A stretch of 64,000 bases of DNA from Bacillus_BU sp051233475 (GTDB lineage: Bacteria; Bacillota; Bacilli; Bacillales; Cytobacillaceae), in the NCBI RefSeq assembly GCF_051233475.1, contig NZ_JBKFGH010000004.1, positions 62,001 through 126,000 on the forward strand, in the 5' to 3' direction. A program made the translations under genes and the position numbers. Of the stretch, positions 52,855 to 61,902 are shown one piece after another (within the stretch, counting starts at the first letter, position 1; every line of letters starts with the position of its first letter). The notes under the pieces are model-generated. The model saw nothing but the letters and a program-made list of their open reading frames with translations, did no database searches and was not told where the DNA came from.

Positions 52855-55053
52855 GTGAGAAAAAATTTAATAAGAGAAGAATGGAATTTTATCATTCGAA
52901 ACAAAAAACTTCTGATCCCGATCATAGCCATTCTTTTCATCCCCGTATTGTACACAGGAATGTTTCTGTGGGCATTTTGGGATCCGTACGATCGCTTAGA
53001 CGATCTTCCGGTTGTTGTTGTTAATGAGGATAAGGGCGCAACTTTGGACGGAGAAGAGATTAAACTAGGAAATGAGCTTGTTGCAAAGCTCAAAGATAGT
53101 CAGGATTTTCAGTTTGATATTGTTGATAACAAGCAACAAGCAATGAAAGATTTAGAAAAACAAAAATACTACATGTTAATTGAAATACCGAGTGATTTTT
53201 CAAAAAATGCTACTACCTTATTAGATAAAGATCCTCAAAAGCTTGATTTAGTTTATGTTCCAAATGAGAGCTATAATTTTCTTTCTGCTCAAATTGGTGG
53301 AACAGCGATTGAAAAAATTAAAGCATCATTGTCACAAAAGGTTTCCGAAACTTACGCTGAAACGATGTTTTCAAAAGTGGAAGAACTCGCAGATGGAATG
53401 GAAGCAGCCAGTGATGGTGCAAAAAAAATAGACGATGGCGCGATTCAATTAAAAGATGGGTCAAAAACTCTATATGATTCGTTATCGGTGCTCGCCAATA
53501 AATCGGTTGAATTTAATGAGGGAATGGTGAAAGCTGATTCAGGCATAAAAGAAATTGCAGCAGGGTCACAAACCCTTTCCAACGGTTTAGGGCAATTACA
53601 AGAGAAGCACATGATGCTTGAAACCGCCTCAGACCAACTATTAACCGGGGAAAAAGAGCTGGCGGTCGGGATTGCCCAAACAAAATCCGGTTTGCAGCAA
53701 GTTGAAGGTAAACTCCCTGAAATGGTCCTAGGTACAGCAGAGCTTCAAAAAGGTTCGCAAAATTTGTCAACCTCTTTGCAAAATTGGCAAGCAGGAGCGG
53801 AAAAAGCTGCTAATTCAGCTAATCAACTTAACGAGGGTATCACCAGTTTACAGCAGCAATTAAGTCCGATGTTAAGTCAATTACCGCCAGAACAACAAGA
53901 AATGCTAAAAGCAACATTCTCACAATTAGCAGCTGGAAGTAAACAATTATCTGCCGGTAATGCAACGTTAGCTGGCTATGCAGGGGAGTTGGCCAATGGA
54001 GCAGATACCATATCAGGAAAGCTCGGTGTTCTGAATGAAGGGCAAAAGCAGCTTCAGGCCGGCGTCCATCAGCTTGCAAACGGCAGTGTGCAGCTTGATG
54101 ACGGAGCTAGGGAAATCATTACTGGACACGAAAAATTTAATTCAGGAATGAAGCTTTTTGGTGAAAAATTTGCCGAAGCTAGTGCAGGTTCGGTCAAACT
54201 TACTCAAGGCTCTTCGGAATTATCTAATGGGTTAACCATGCTGACCGAGGGAGCATCGAAAATTGTCGATGGTGCGGGGAAATTAACTGATGGAGCGGAA
54301 CAACTTTCCTCTGGAAATTCTGAGCTAGAAAGTGGCACTCACGAATTAGCGGATAAATTGGCAGATGGAGCACAGGCAGCTTCTGCAGTTAACGGAAATG
54401 AAAAAACGTACAATATGTTTGCCGCACCAGTAAACGTGAAGAATGAAAAAATCAATGAAGTACCTAATTATGGTACCGGATTTGCACCATATTTCCTATC
54501 GCTTGGATTATTTGTCGGTGCGTTATTGCTGTCGATTGTTTTTCCGTTAAGAGAGCCTGCTGGAGTGCCAAGAAATGCACTTAGCTGGTTTGCTAGTAAA
54601 TTTGTCATTCTTTCAGGTGTGGGCATTATTCAAGCCTTGGTTGCTGTAAGTGTGCTAATTTTTGGTCTTGGCATCGACGTCCAAAACGTTCCTTTGTTTG
54701 TTTTGTTTTCGGTTGTAACAAGCCTAACATTTCTTGCCTTAATTCAAGTATTAGTAACCACGATGGGGGACGCTGGCCGATTTGTAGCGATCGTCATTTT
54801 GATATTGCAATTGACTACAAGTGCAGGAACATTCCCGCTTGAATTAATTCCTAAATTCCTGCAAGGCTTTAATACATTCTTGCCAATGACTTATACGGTT
54901 CAGGGATTTAAGTCAGTAATTTCAAGTGGTGACTTATTATTTATGTGGCATAATATCGGGGTCCTTTTTGTATTTATCCTTCTGTTTGTTGGTGGAACCA
55001 TCATGTACTTTACTACTGTTCATAAACGTCGTTTTTCTGGGATAGCAGAATAG
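52855..55053 (+). CDS. yhgE: YhgE/Pip-type membrane protein
   Basis: 732 residues from GTG 52855 (TAGGAGG, 7-base gap). One helix near the start (about 17-38), a long outside coil (about 165-510) built of repeated (L/S)xxGxxxLxxG units, then five C-terminal helices of ABC-2 type (about 545-725). This matches YhgE/Pip proteins, relatives of the phage infection protein and of type VII secretion EsaA. Under likely YhgD control. Confidence 0.92.
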   Translation: MRKNLIREEWNFIIRNKKLLIPIIAILFIPVLYTGMFLWAFWDPYDRLDDLPVVVVNEDKGATLDGEEIKLGNELVAKLKDSQDFQFDIVDNKQQAMKDLEKQKYYMLIEIPSDFSKNATTLLDKDPQKLDLVYVPNESYNFLSAQIGGTAIEKIKASLSQKVSETYAETMFSKVEELADGMEAASDGAKKIDDGAIQLKDGSKTLYDSLSVLANKSVEFNEGMVKADSGIKEIAAGSQTLSNGLGQLQEKHMMLETASDQLLTGEKELAVGIAQTKSGLQQVEGKLPEMVLGTAELQKGSQNLSTSLQNWQAGAEKAANSANQLNEGITSLQQQLSPMLSQLPPEQQEMLKATFSQLAAGSKQLSAGNATLAGYAGELANGADTISGKLGVLNEGQKQLQAGVHQLANGSVQLDDGAREIITGHEKFNSGMKLFGEKFAEASAGSVKLTQGSSELSNGLTMLTEGASKIVDGAGKLTDGAEQLSSGNSELESGTHELADKLADGAQAASAVNGNEKTYNMFAAPVNVKNEKINEVPNYGTGFAPYFLSLGLFVGALLLSIVFPLREPAGVPRNALSWFASKFVILSGVGIIQALVAVSVLIFGLGIDVQNVPLFVLFSVVTSLTFLALIQVLVTTMGDAGRFVAIVILILQLTTSAGTFPLELIPKFLQGFNTFLPMTYTVQGFKSVISSGDLLFMWHNIGVLFVFILLFVGGTIMYFTTVHKRRFSGIAE

Positions 55054-55056
55054 AAC

Positions 55057-55088
55057 AAAGGCTGACTCCATAGGGGTCAGCCTTTTGT
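55057..55088. terminator. Terminator between yhgE and yhfH
   Basis: AAAGGCTGAC (55057-55066), loop, GTCAGCCTTT (55076-55085), TGT. Lies 33 bases from the yhfH stop on the other strand. Confidence 0.85.
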
Positions 55089-55120
55089 ATGAAATAAAAA
55101 CGAATCGTTGTCATAACTCA

Positions 55121-55255
55121 TTAAATAATCGTAACACTTAAACATTTTTCACATTGATTACCATAGCATTCATGTTGTTCTTCGATTGGATTCCCACAGT
55201 CCGTACAATTCTTTGGTGGCAAATTTCTGAAAAACTCTAAAGCGTTCTCTAACAT
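55121..55255 (-). CDS. yhfH: YhfH-type small Cys-rich protein
   Basis: 44 residues from ATG 55255 with GGGG upstream. Helix MLENALEFFRNLP, then CTDCG and CYGNQCEKC: two Cys pairs for one zinc. Pattern and place before yhfI match YhfH. Function unknown. Confidence 0.85.
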   Translation of the reverse strand: MLENALEFFRNLPPKNCTDCGNPIEEQHECYGNQCEKCLSVTII

Positions 55256-55433
55256 GGTGTGCGTCCCCCTTCTTGTTTGAAATGTAAGAAAATTTTAAAT
55301 GTTTGAACTTATTGTATTATAACACGATTATTCAGTCAATGGCTGTTTTAAAACAATATGCAAAAATGTAAAAAACGGGCTAAATCGAGTATAGTAATAA
55401 TATTGGTTCAGACTTTTTACGGGAGGCGTATAC

Positions 55434-56171
55434 ATGCGATTATCGATTGTTGGCTGTTGGGGCGGATATCCAAAAGCAAATGAGGCTAGTTCAGGGTATC
55501 TTCTTGAACATGAGGGTTTTCGATTGTTAATTGATTGTGGCAGCGGGGTATTATCAAAACTGCAAAATTTGATTAACCCGGAAGAAATAGACGCAGTTCT
55601 ATTATCTCACTACCATTCTGATCATATTGCTGATATCGGAGTATTGCAGCATGCCCGGCTCATTCAAGGTTTTTTAGGTAAGCATGTCCCCACTTTACCT
55701 TTATACGGCCATTCATTTAATGAGCAGGAATTTGCCAAGCTTACCTATAAGGAAATTACAAAGGGGATTGCTTATGACCCACATCGTACGTTAACGATCG
55801 GACCTTTTTTGATTCGGTTTATGAAAACGGAACACCCTGTACCATGTTATGCAATGAGAATAGAAGCTGGGCAAAGGGTATTAGTTTATACCGCAGACAC
55901 TTCGTTTAAAGATGAGTTTATTCCATTTAGTGCTGGTGCAGATTTACTTTTGTGTGAATGTAATCTTTATGGAAATTTAGATGGTAAAGGTGCAGGGCAT
56001 ATGACCAGCTTTGACGCTGGAAAATTGGCAAGCCAAGCAAATGTAAAAGAACTGATTCTAACCCACCTGCCGCATTTTGGTGAGTTAAACCAGCTTGTGA
56101 AAGAAGCTTCTCAGTATTATAGCGGCCCTATTAAATTAGCTGCTCAGGATATGACAATTGAGATCATATAG
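55434..56171 (+). CDS. yhfI: YhfI, MBL-fold metallohydrolase
   Basis: 245 residues, GGGAGG before ATG 55434. Metal motif LLSHYHSDHIAD (HxHxDH, about 59-64), further His in TEHPVP, Asp in YTADTSF and THLPHFGE. Related to tRNase Z-like and phosphodiesterase MBL proteins; substrate unknown. 27 bases before lplJ on the same strand, so probably one operon. Confidence 0.9.
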   Translation: MRLSIVGCWGGYPKANEASSGYLLEHEGFRLLIDCGSGVLSKLQNLINPEEIDAVLLSHYHSDHIADIGVLQHARLIQGFLGKHVPTLPLYGHSFNEQEFAKLTYKEITKGIAYDPHRTLTIGPFLIRFMKTEHPVPCYAMRIEAGQRVLVYTADTSFKDEFIPFSAGADLLLCECNLYGNLDGKGAGHMTSFDAGKLASQANVKELILTHLPHFGELNQLVKEASQYYSGPIKLAAQDMTIEII

Positions 56172-56198
56172 GTTAGAAACTACATAAGGAGTGAGATC

Positions 56199-57188
56199 AT
56201 GCTGTTTATTGATAATAAAGGAATTACCGATCCGCGCATTAATTTAGCGATTGAGGAGTACGCCTTAAAGAACCTGGATATTAACGAAACCTATCTGTTG
56301 TTTTATATAAATGAACCATCTATCATAATCGGGAAGAATCAAAATACAATTGAAGAAATAAACACAGATTATGTTGAAGCCCACGGAATCCATGTTGTAA
56401 GAAGGCTATCAGGGGGCGGGGCTGTCTACCATGATTTAGGGAATTTAAATTTTAGTTTTATTACAAAGGATGATGGCGAGAGCTTTCATAATTTCTTAAA
56501 ATTTACAAAGCCTGTCATTGCGGCATTAAATAAGCTTGGTGTAAAGGCCGAGCTGAGCGGGAGAAATGATATTGTTGTGGAGGGAAGAAAAATATCAGGA
56601 AACGCTCAGTTTTCGACGAAGGGAAGAATGTTCAGCCATGGAACACTCCTGTTAAATTCGGAAATTGACAGTGTTGTTTCTGCTCTAAAGGTGAAGAAAG
56701 ATAAAATTGAATCAAAAGGGATCAAATCGATTCGAAGCCGTGTTGCTAATATTTCTGAATTTTTATCAGAAGAAGTTTCGATTGAGGATTTCCGATCCAT
56801 GCTGTTACAAAGTATTTTCGGGGAAGCGAAGGAAATACCAGAGTATGTACTAACTGAGAATGATTGGGAGAAGATTCACCAACTTTCAAAGGAACGTTAT
56901 CAAAACTGGGACTGGAATTACGGGAAATCTCCTAAATTCAATTTACAGCATTCACATCGCTTTCCGGTCGGGCAAATTGATATAAGATTAGAAGTAAACA
57001 AAGGCCAAATAGAACACTGCAAAATTTTTGGGGATTTCTTTGGAGTCGGGGATGTAAGTGAAATAGAAAGAATTCTCGAAGGGATTCGCTACGAACGTGG
57101 AGCGATTGAGGATGCTCTTGAATCAATACAGATTCAACATTACTTTGGGAATATCACCCTTAACGAATTTATCAATTTATTATATTAA
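56199..57188 (+). CDS. lplJ: Lipoate-protein ligase
   Basis: 329 residues, AAGGAGTGAG before ATG 56199. RRLSGGGAVYHD (about 69-80) and GRNDIVVEGRKISGNAQF with the lipoyl-AMP Lys (about 131), then a C-terminal accessory domain (about 245-329). Activates free lipoate and attaches it to carrier proteins. Confidence 0.95.
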   Translation: MLFIDNKGITDPRINLAIEEYALKNLDINETYLLFYINEPSIIIGKNQNTIEEINTDYVEAHGIHVVRRLSGGGAVYHDLGNLNFSFITKDDGESFHNFLKFTKPVIAALNKLGVKAELSGRNDIVVEGRKISGNAQFSTKGRMFSHGTLLLNSEIDSVVSALKVKKDKIESKGIKSIRSRVANISEFLSEEVSIEDFRSMLLQSIFGEAKEIPEYVLTENDWEKIHQLSKERYQNWDWNYGKSPKFNLQHSHRFPVGQIDIRLEVNKGQIEHCKIFGDFFGVGDVSEIERILEGIRYERGAIEDALESIQIQHYFGNITLNEFINLLY

Positions 57189-57195
57189 ATCTTAA

Positions 57196-57253
57196 ACGGT
57201 GCCTTGCACCGTCAGATTGTCGAGAAAATGGCATTTTCTCGGCATTTTTTATT
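57196..57253 (+). terminator. Two hairpins after lplJ, the second a terminator
   Basis: ACGGTGC-CTT-GCACCGT (57196-57212), then CGAGAAAATG and CATTTTCTCG (57221-57241) followed by GCATTTTTTATTT. Confidence 0.75.
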
Positions 57254-57300
57254 TGTCACAACCAAAATACCGAATTTATTTGAAGTACATGCAAAGGGGC

Positions 57301-57434
57301 CTGTTGATTTCCGCTCCGGGCACTCGCTTTCCGCGGGGAGGTCCTGGAGCCTCCTCAGCGCTTGGAGCGCTTGCGGGGTCTCCAGTGACCTCTCTTTCCC
57401 GCAGGAGTCGAGTGCCCTCCGCTCCAATCAACAG
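57301..57434 (-). repeat. Dispersed inverted-end element, copy D
   Basis: CTGTTGATTTCCGCTCCGGG ... CCGCTCCAATCAACAG. Same family as copies A, C and E but in the other direction; contains CTTTCCGCGGGGAGG and CCCGCAGGAGTCGAG. The overlapping frames read through it are not genes. Confidence 0.9.
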
Positions 57435-57619
57435 GGAGGTAAATATAGTATTTTAACACACTTTTTTAAGCCTTGCTAAGTGCTTTTGAATCTCTTTTAT
57501 TGGTGTTCGCTTTTTAATGAGTTGAATCCGTAAAACTCTTTCTCCTTTTGGTTTAAACATTGATTTTACCACTTATTTTTATTATTTATTAATTGGGATG
57601 AAGGTCTTTATGATACCAC

Positions 57620-57753
57620 CTGTTGATTGGAGCGGAAGGCGCGAAGACTCCTGCGGGAGTAGCTGGTATGGGAGACCCCACAGGCGCGAATGCGCCGAGG
57701 AGGCTCCCAACTAGCCCCGCGGAAAGCGAAGCGCCTGGAGCGTAAATCAACAG
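57620..57753 (+). repeat. Dispersed inverted-end element, copy E
   Basis: CTGTTGATTGGAGCGGAAGG ... GCGTAAATCAACAG, with GACTCCTGCGGGAG, GGGAGACCCCACAGGCG and CCCCGCGGAAAGCGAAG. Faces copy D; the 185 bases between hold no gene. Confidence 0.9.
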
Positions 57754-57905
57754 ACTAGTTGAAGAACTTTATATAAATGTTTAAGGCAGAAGAAATAAAG
57801 CGTAAAGACTATAATTGGTGATTTAAATAAAAAAATCCGGACGGCTTTGCTTGATTAAGAAAACGGCATCCATTATAATAATTTTAGAAAATTTAAAATA
57901 TTTCA

Positions 57906-57923
57906 TGAATGAGTAATCATTCA
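57906..57923. promoter_or_regulatory. FadR box upstream of lcfB
   Basis: TGAATGAGTAATCATTCA fits the Bacillus FadR consensus TGAATGANTANTCATTCA at every fixed position. It is 25 bases before the TTG start, so the fatty-acid repressor FadR should block lcfB until long-chain acyl-CoA releases it. Confidence 0.88.
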
Positions 57924-57948
57924 TTCTTGGACAAAGGGGAGATGGAAG

Positions 57949-59484
57949 TTGAATCTAAGCTGGCAATTGCAAAAAATTGCAAAGGAACTACCTCAAAAAA
58001 CAGCCTATATTTTTAATGACAGTCCATGTTCTTATGAAGAGCTAGACACAGCCGTATCCAAATTCGCGGCTGGGCTTAGCGAGTTAGGGGTAAAAAAAGG
58101 AGACCATATTGCCTTGATAGTAGGGAATTCCCCACATTTTATTGTTAGTCTATATGGGGCGTTGCGTCTTGGAGCAACGGTGATTCCTATCAATCCAATT
58201 TATACTCCTGACGAAATTGGATATATCCTTGTAAATGGTGATGTTAAAGTAGTGATTGCCTTAGATTTATTACTTCCATTAGCTGAAAAAATGCAAATGC
58301 TGCTTCCGAATGTAACTCATTTTATTATTTGCAGTACAGATGAATCTGTATCTAGTGAGACTCTTCAACTAAGCAATAAAATGAAAACGTTTTCAGATGT
58401 TTTGGCCCGTGGCAGCGACCATTTTAAAGGCCCTAAGCTTCAAAATGACGATACAGCCGTTATTCTCTATACGTCGGGCACAACGGGAAAACCAAAAGGG
58501 GCGATGCTGACCCATCGCAATTTATACAGCAATGCAAAGGATATCGGTAATTACCTGCGGATTAACGCTGATGATTGTGTGATTACTGCATTGCCAATGT
58601 TTCATGTTTTTTGCTTAACCGTTGCTCTAAATGCTCCGTTAATGAAGGGCGGCACATTATTAATCGTGCCGAAATTTAGTCCAAAGGAGATTTTTTCCTT
58701 AGCCAAGCAGTATAAACCTACTGTGTTTGCAGGGGTCCCAACTATGTATAATTTTTTATATCAATATCCCGACTCTGACCCAGCAGATCTTCACTCCCTT
58801 CGTTTATGTATTTCTGGAGGAGCTTCTATGCCGGTCGCTTTGCTTCAAAATTTCGAGAGAAAGTTTCAGGTGAGAATTTCTGAGGGTTATGGGCTATCAG
58901 AAGCATCTCCGGTTACGTGTTTTAATCCGATGGATCGTCCTCGAAAACCAGGCTCGATTGGAACATCGATCGTTAATGTTGAAAATAAAGTGGTGAACCC
59001 GCTAGGGGAAGAAGTACCCGTGGGAGAAGTCGGCGAGTTAATTGTTCGCGGCCCGAATGTAATGAAAGGGTATTATAAGATGCCAGAGGAAACGGAAGCA
59101 GCTATTCGTGATGGCTGGCTTTATACTGGTGATTTAGCCAGATTAGATGAGGATGGATATTTTTATATAGTGGATCGTAAGAAGGATTTAATTATTGTAG
59201 GAGGCTATAATGTTTATCCTCGTGAGGTTGAAGAAGTGATTTACAACCACCAGGACGTTGTCGAAGCTACCGTTCTAGGTGTTCCGGATCCACATTTTGG
59301 AGAAGCGGTAAAATGCTTCGTTGTCAGCAAAAATCCATCTCTAACCAAGGAAGAACTGCTCGAATATTGTCAGGCACATTTAGCTAAATATAAAATCCCG
59401 AGATCAATTGAATTTTTAGAAGAGCTGCCTAAAAATACAACAGGGAAAATTTTAAGACGAGCTTTAAAAACGAAAGTTTTATAA
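57949..59484 (+). CDS. lcfB: Long-chain acyl-CoA synthetase (LcfB/YhfL)
   Basis: 511 residues from TTG 57949 (AAAGGGGAGATGG). AMP-binding motifs YTSGTTGKPKG (about 175), GYGLSEASPV (about 307), YTGDLARLDEDGY and the C-terminal catalytic Lys in KNTTGKILRRAL. Activates fatty acids for beta-oxidation. A perfect FadR box lies upstream. Confidence 0.94.
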   Translation: MNLSWQLQKIAKELPQKTAYIFNDSPCSYEELDTAVSKFAAGLSELGVKKGDHIALIVGNSPHFIVSLYGALRLGATVIPINPIYTPDEIGYILVNGDVKVVIALDLLLPLAEKMQMLLPNVTHFIICSTDESVSSETLQLSNKMKTFSDVLARGSDHFKGPKLQNDDTAVILYTSGTTGKPKGAMLTHRNLYSNAKDIGNYLRINADDCVITALPMFHVFCLTVALNAPLMKGGTLLIVPKFSPKEIFSLAKQYKPTVFAGVPTMYNFLYQYPDSDPADLHSLRLCISGGASMPVALLQNFERKFQVRISEGYGLSEASPVTCFNPMDRPRKPGSIGTSIVNVENKVVNPLGEEVPVGEVGELIVRGPNVMKGYYKMPEETEAAIRDGWLYTGDLARLDEDGYFYIVDRKKDLIIVGGYNVYPREVEEVIYNHQDVVEATVLGVPDPHFGEAVKCFVVSKNPSLTKEELLEYCQAHLAKYKIPRSIEFLEELPKNTTGKILRRALKTKVL

Positions 59485-59506
59485 GAAAAATAAAACAAGC
59501 AGATGA

Positions 59507-59580
59507 ATAGGATACCGTCTCGAAAAGAAATGGCCTTGATAGTCCATTGAGGTTTTTTCTTATATCGAACGGTATCCTAT
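59507..59580. repeat. Long hairpin after lcfB
   Basis: ATAGGATACCGT (59507-59518) and ACGGTATCCTAT (59569-59580), perfect 12-base arms 50 bases apart, with more pairing inside. May end transcription or be a small mobile remnant. Confidence 0.6.
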
Positions 59581-59661
59581 ATTTTAATGTGGTAATACAG
59601 TAAAGCGCTACCGCGACATGTCACATATAAATAGGAAAATTTTTAAAATATCTAAAAATAC

Positions 59662-59691
59662 TTGCTATTAAAAATAGTTTTGCGATATAAT
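59662..59691 (+). promoter_or_regulatory. Sigma-A type promoter of the TrpXYZ-like operon
   Basis: TTGCTA (59662-59667), spacer of 18, TATAAT (59686-59691), 55 bases before ATG 59746. It shows that the longer frame from 59662 is not the start. Confidence 0.65.
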
Positions 59692-59745
59692 TTAGTGCAT
59701 AAAAGCATAAAAGTGAAGAAGTACATATATGAGAGGGGAAGTAAA

Positions 59746-60747
59746 ATGAAGAAAAGCTGGAAAAGTCTTGTTGCAGCTGGTTTGATCGGCAGTGTTTTAC
59801 TAAGTGGCTGCGGTAGTAAGGAAACAAGTGATAATTCTGGGGAAGATAATAAAAGCTCTGAAAAGACGTATAAAGTAGGGGTTACTCAAATCGTTGAGCA
59901 TCCATCTTTAGATGCTGCATATGATGGGTTTAAAAAGGCATTAGAAGATAAGGGACTTAAAGTCGATTTTGATGTTCAAATCGCTCAAGGAGATCAGAAT
60001 AATAACCAAACGATCGCTAACAATTTTGTCGGTGATGGCGTCGATTTAATCTTCGCTAACTCAACGCCAAGTGCCCTTGGTGCTTTAAACGCAACAAAGG
60101 ATATTCCAATCATTTTTACATCTGTAACCGATCCGGTGGGCGCAGGTTTAGTAAAGGCAATGGATAAGCCGGGTGATAACATTACTGGAACAACGGATAC
60201 TCATCCAGATGCGATTCCAAATACAGTAAAATTTATGAGCGAACAATTTGATGGTAAAAAAGTAGGGGTCATCTACAATGCTGGTGAACAAAACTCTGTT
60301 GCTCAAATTGACCTTGTTAAAAATGCCATGAAAGATACGGATTTAAAATTAGTTGAAGCAACGGTTGCCACTTCTTCTGAAGTTAAACAAGCTGCTGAAT
60401 CGCTTGTTGGTGCAGCTGATATGATTTACATTATTACAGATAATACAGTTGTCTCTGCATTAGAATCCGTTATAAGTGTAGCAAATGAAAATGATATTCC
60501 GTTATTTGTTGGGGAACTTGATTCCGTTGCTCGGGGTGGTTTTGCAGCATACGGCTTTGACTACTATGATATCGGCTATGAAGCAGGTGTCATGGCAGCG
60601 CAAATTTTAAAAGGGGAGAAAAAGGCTAGCGATTTACCAGTCCAATATCCTCAAAAATTAAAGCTGTTAATTAATAAGAAGGCAGCAAAAGAACAGAACG
60701 TTGAAATTAAAGAAGCATGGAATAAGATGGCTGAATTTACTGAGTAA
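59746..60747 (+). CDS. ABC importer substrate-binding lipoprotein, TrpX-like
   Basis: 333 residues from ATG 59746 (GAGGGGAAG). Lipobox LSGC (Cys about 22), then the ABC_sub_bind fold: VGVTQIVEHPSLDAAYDGF, IIFTSVTDPVGAGLV, VGVIYNAGEQNS and DYYDIGYEAGVMAA. The group includes tryptophan/tyrosine-type TrpX of streptococci; ligand here unproven. First of three operon genes. Confidence 0.88.
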   Translation: MKKSWKSLVAAGLIGSVLLSGCGSKETSDNSGEDNKSSEKTYKVGVTQIVEHPSLDAAYDGFKKALEDKGLKVDFDVQIAQGDQNNNQTIANNFVGDGVDLIFANSTPSALGALNATKDIPIIFTSVTDPVGAGLVKAMDKPGDNITGTTDTHPDAIPNTVKFMSEQFDGKKVGVIYNAGEQNSVAQIDLVKNAMKDTDLKLVEATVATSSEVKQAAESLVGAADMIYIITDNTVVSALESVISVANENDIPLFVGELDSVARGGFAAYGFDYYDIGYEAGVMAAQILKGEKKASDLPVQYPQKLKLLINKKAAKEQNVEIKEAWNKMAEFTE

Positions 60748-60777
60748 AATTCAAAGTGATTCAGAGAAAATTTTCGT

Positions 60778-60806
60778 CCTTAGGGGTTTAACATACATCC
60801 CTAAGG
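60778..60806 (+). other. Hairpin between binding-protein and permease genes
   Basis: CCTTAGGG (60778-60785) and CCCTAAGG (60799-60806), loop of 13, no T-run. May protect the upstream transcript part and so raise binding-protein yield. Confidence 0.55.
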
Positions 60807-60873
60807 ATGAATCTTGAACACATATCATGTGCAGCATGCTTTGAATACAGCCAGGATAGAAAGGAAGAATCAT

Positions 60874-61902
60874 ATGTTTACCGCCATTTTTGGCTCTGTT
60901 GAAGCAGGTGTAATTTACGCACTGATGGCTTTAGGAGTATATCTCTCTTTTAGAATATTAGACTTTCCAGACTTAACGGTGGACGGCAGCTTCGTTACAG
61001 GGGCTGCTGTCGCTGCCGTTCTGATTGTAAAAGGATTTAATCCGGTAATAGCCACCATTGCAGCATTATTTGCTGGTGTTTTGGCCGGATTATTAACAGG
61101 AATCCTGCATACTAAGGGGAAAATTAATCCTCTTTTATCGGGAATTTTAATGATGATTGCTCTTTACTCTATTAATCTCCGAATTATGGGGAAATCCAAT
61201 GTTCCGCTTTTGCAAGAGGATACGGTGATGACCCAAATTAATGATTTTTGGAGTAAGCTTGGAATTGATGCTGGAATTGAGTCTTTGTTTAATACAATTG
61301 GCTTGTCTGGTTTTGTTCCAAGAACGTGGGGGATTTTAATTGTCATGTTGGCGTTGACGCTATTTGTGAAGCTCGCAATCGATTGGTTTATGAAAACTGA
61401 TTTAGGCTTGGCGATTCGTGCAACGGGTGATAATGAAACGATGATCCGCAGTTTTTCTGCGAATACTGATTTTTTAAAAACATTAGGACTAGGTTTATCA
61501 AACGGTCTCGTTGCGTTATCTGGTGCGTTAATCGCTCAATATGGCGGATTTAGCGATGTGGGAATGGGAATCGGAATGATTGTCATCGGCCTCGCCTCTG
61601 TTATTATTGGGGAAGCGGTTTTCGGTACAAAGAGTATTATGAGAGCAACCCTAGCAGTGGTTGGTGGGGCGATTCTTTATCGGATCATCGTGACACTGGC
61701 ACTCCGGGTTCAATTTTTGGAAACAGGTGATATGAAATTAATTACCGCTTGTATCGTTATTATTGCCCTTGTAATTCCAAAACTATTAGATTCTCAGCGT
61801 GACAGAAAACGCAAGCGTAAGCGTCTGATGGAAGCAAAAAAGAGTCAAAGTTCAGTAGAGAAAAGTGGTGAGCACCTTGCTGCAATTAAATCAGATTTTT
61901 AA
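60874..61902 (+). CDS. ABC importer permease, TrpY-like
   Basis: 342 residues from ATG 60874 (AAAGGAAG, 6-base gap). Eight to nine helices of the BPD_transp_2 (branched-chain permease) type with DFPDLTVDGSFVTGAAVAA, GLAIRATGDNETMIRSF and GEAVFGTKS. Very basic tail (RDRKRKRKRLMEAKK). Overlaps the ATPase gene by 38 bases. Confidence 0.9.
   Translation: MFTAIFGSVEAGVIYALMALGVYLSFRILDFPDLTVDGSFVTGAAVAAVLIVKGFNPVIATIAALFAGVLAGLLTGILHTKGKINPLLSGILMMIALYSINLRIMGKSNVPLLQEDTVMTQINDFWSKLGIDAGIESLFNTIGLSGFVPRTWGILIVMLALTLFVKLAIDWFMKTDLGLAIRATGDNETMIRSFSANTDFLKTLGLGLSNGLVALSGALIAQYGGFSDVGMGIGMIVIGLASVIIGEAVFGTKSIMRATLAVVGGAILYRIIVTLALRVQFLETGDMKLITACIVIIALVIPKLLDSQRDRKRKRKRLMEAKKSQSSVEKSGEHLAAIKSDF

Noticed and set aside
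57199..57479. Overlapping frames of 71-91 codons after lplJ
   Set aside because: They read through the terminator and repeat copy D; the same sequence in other copies does not keep a frame.
20216..57753. CRISPR or insertion sequence as an explanation of the repeats
   Set aside because: Copies are far apart with no spacers and no transposase or cas gene; structure is that of non-coding inverted-end elements.
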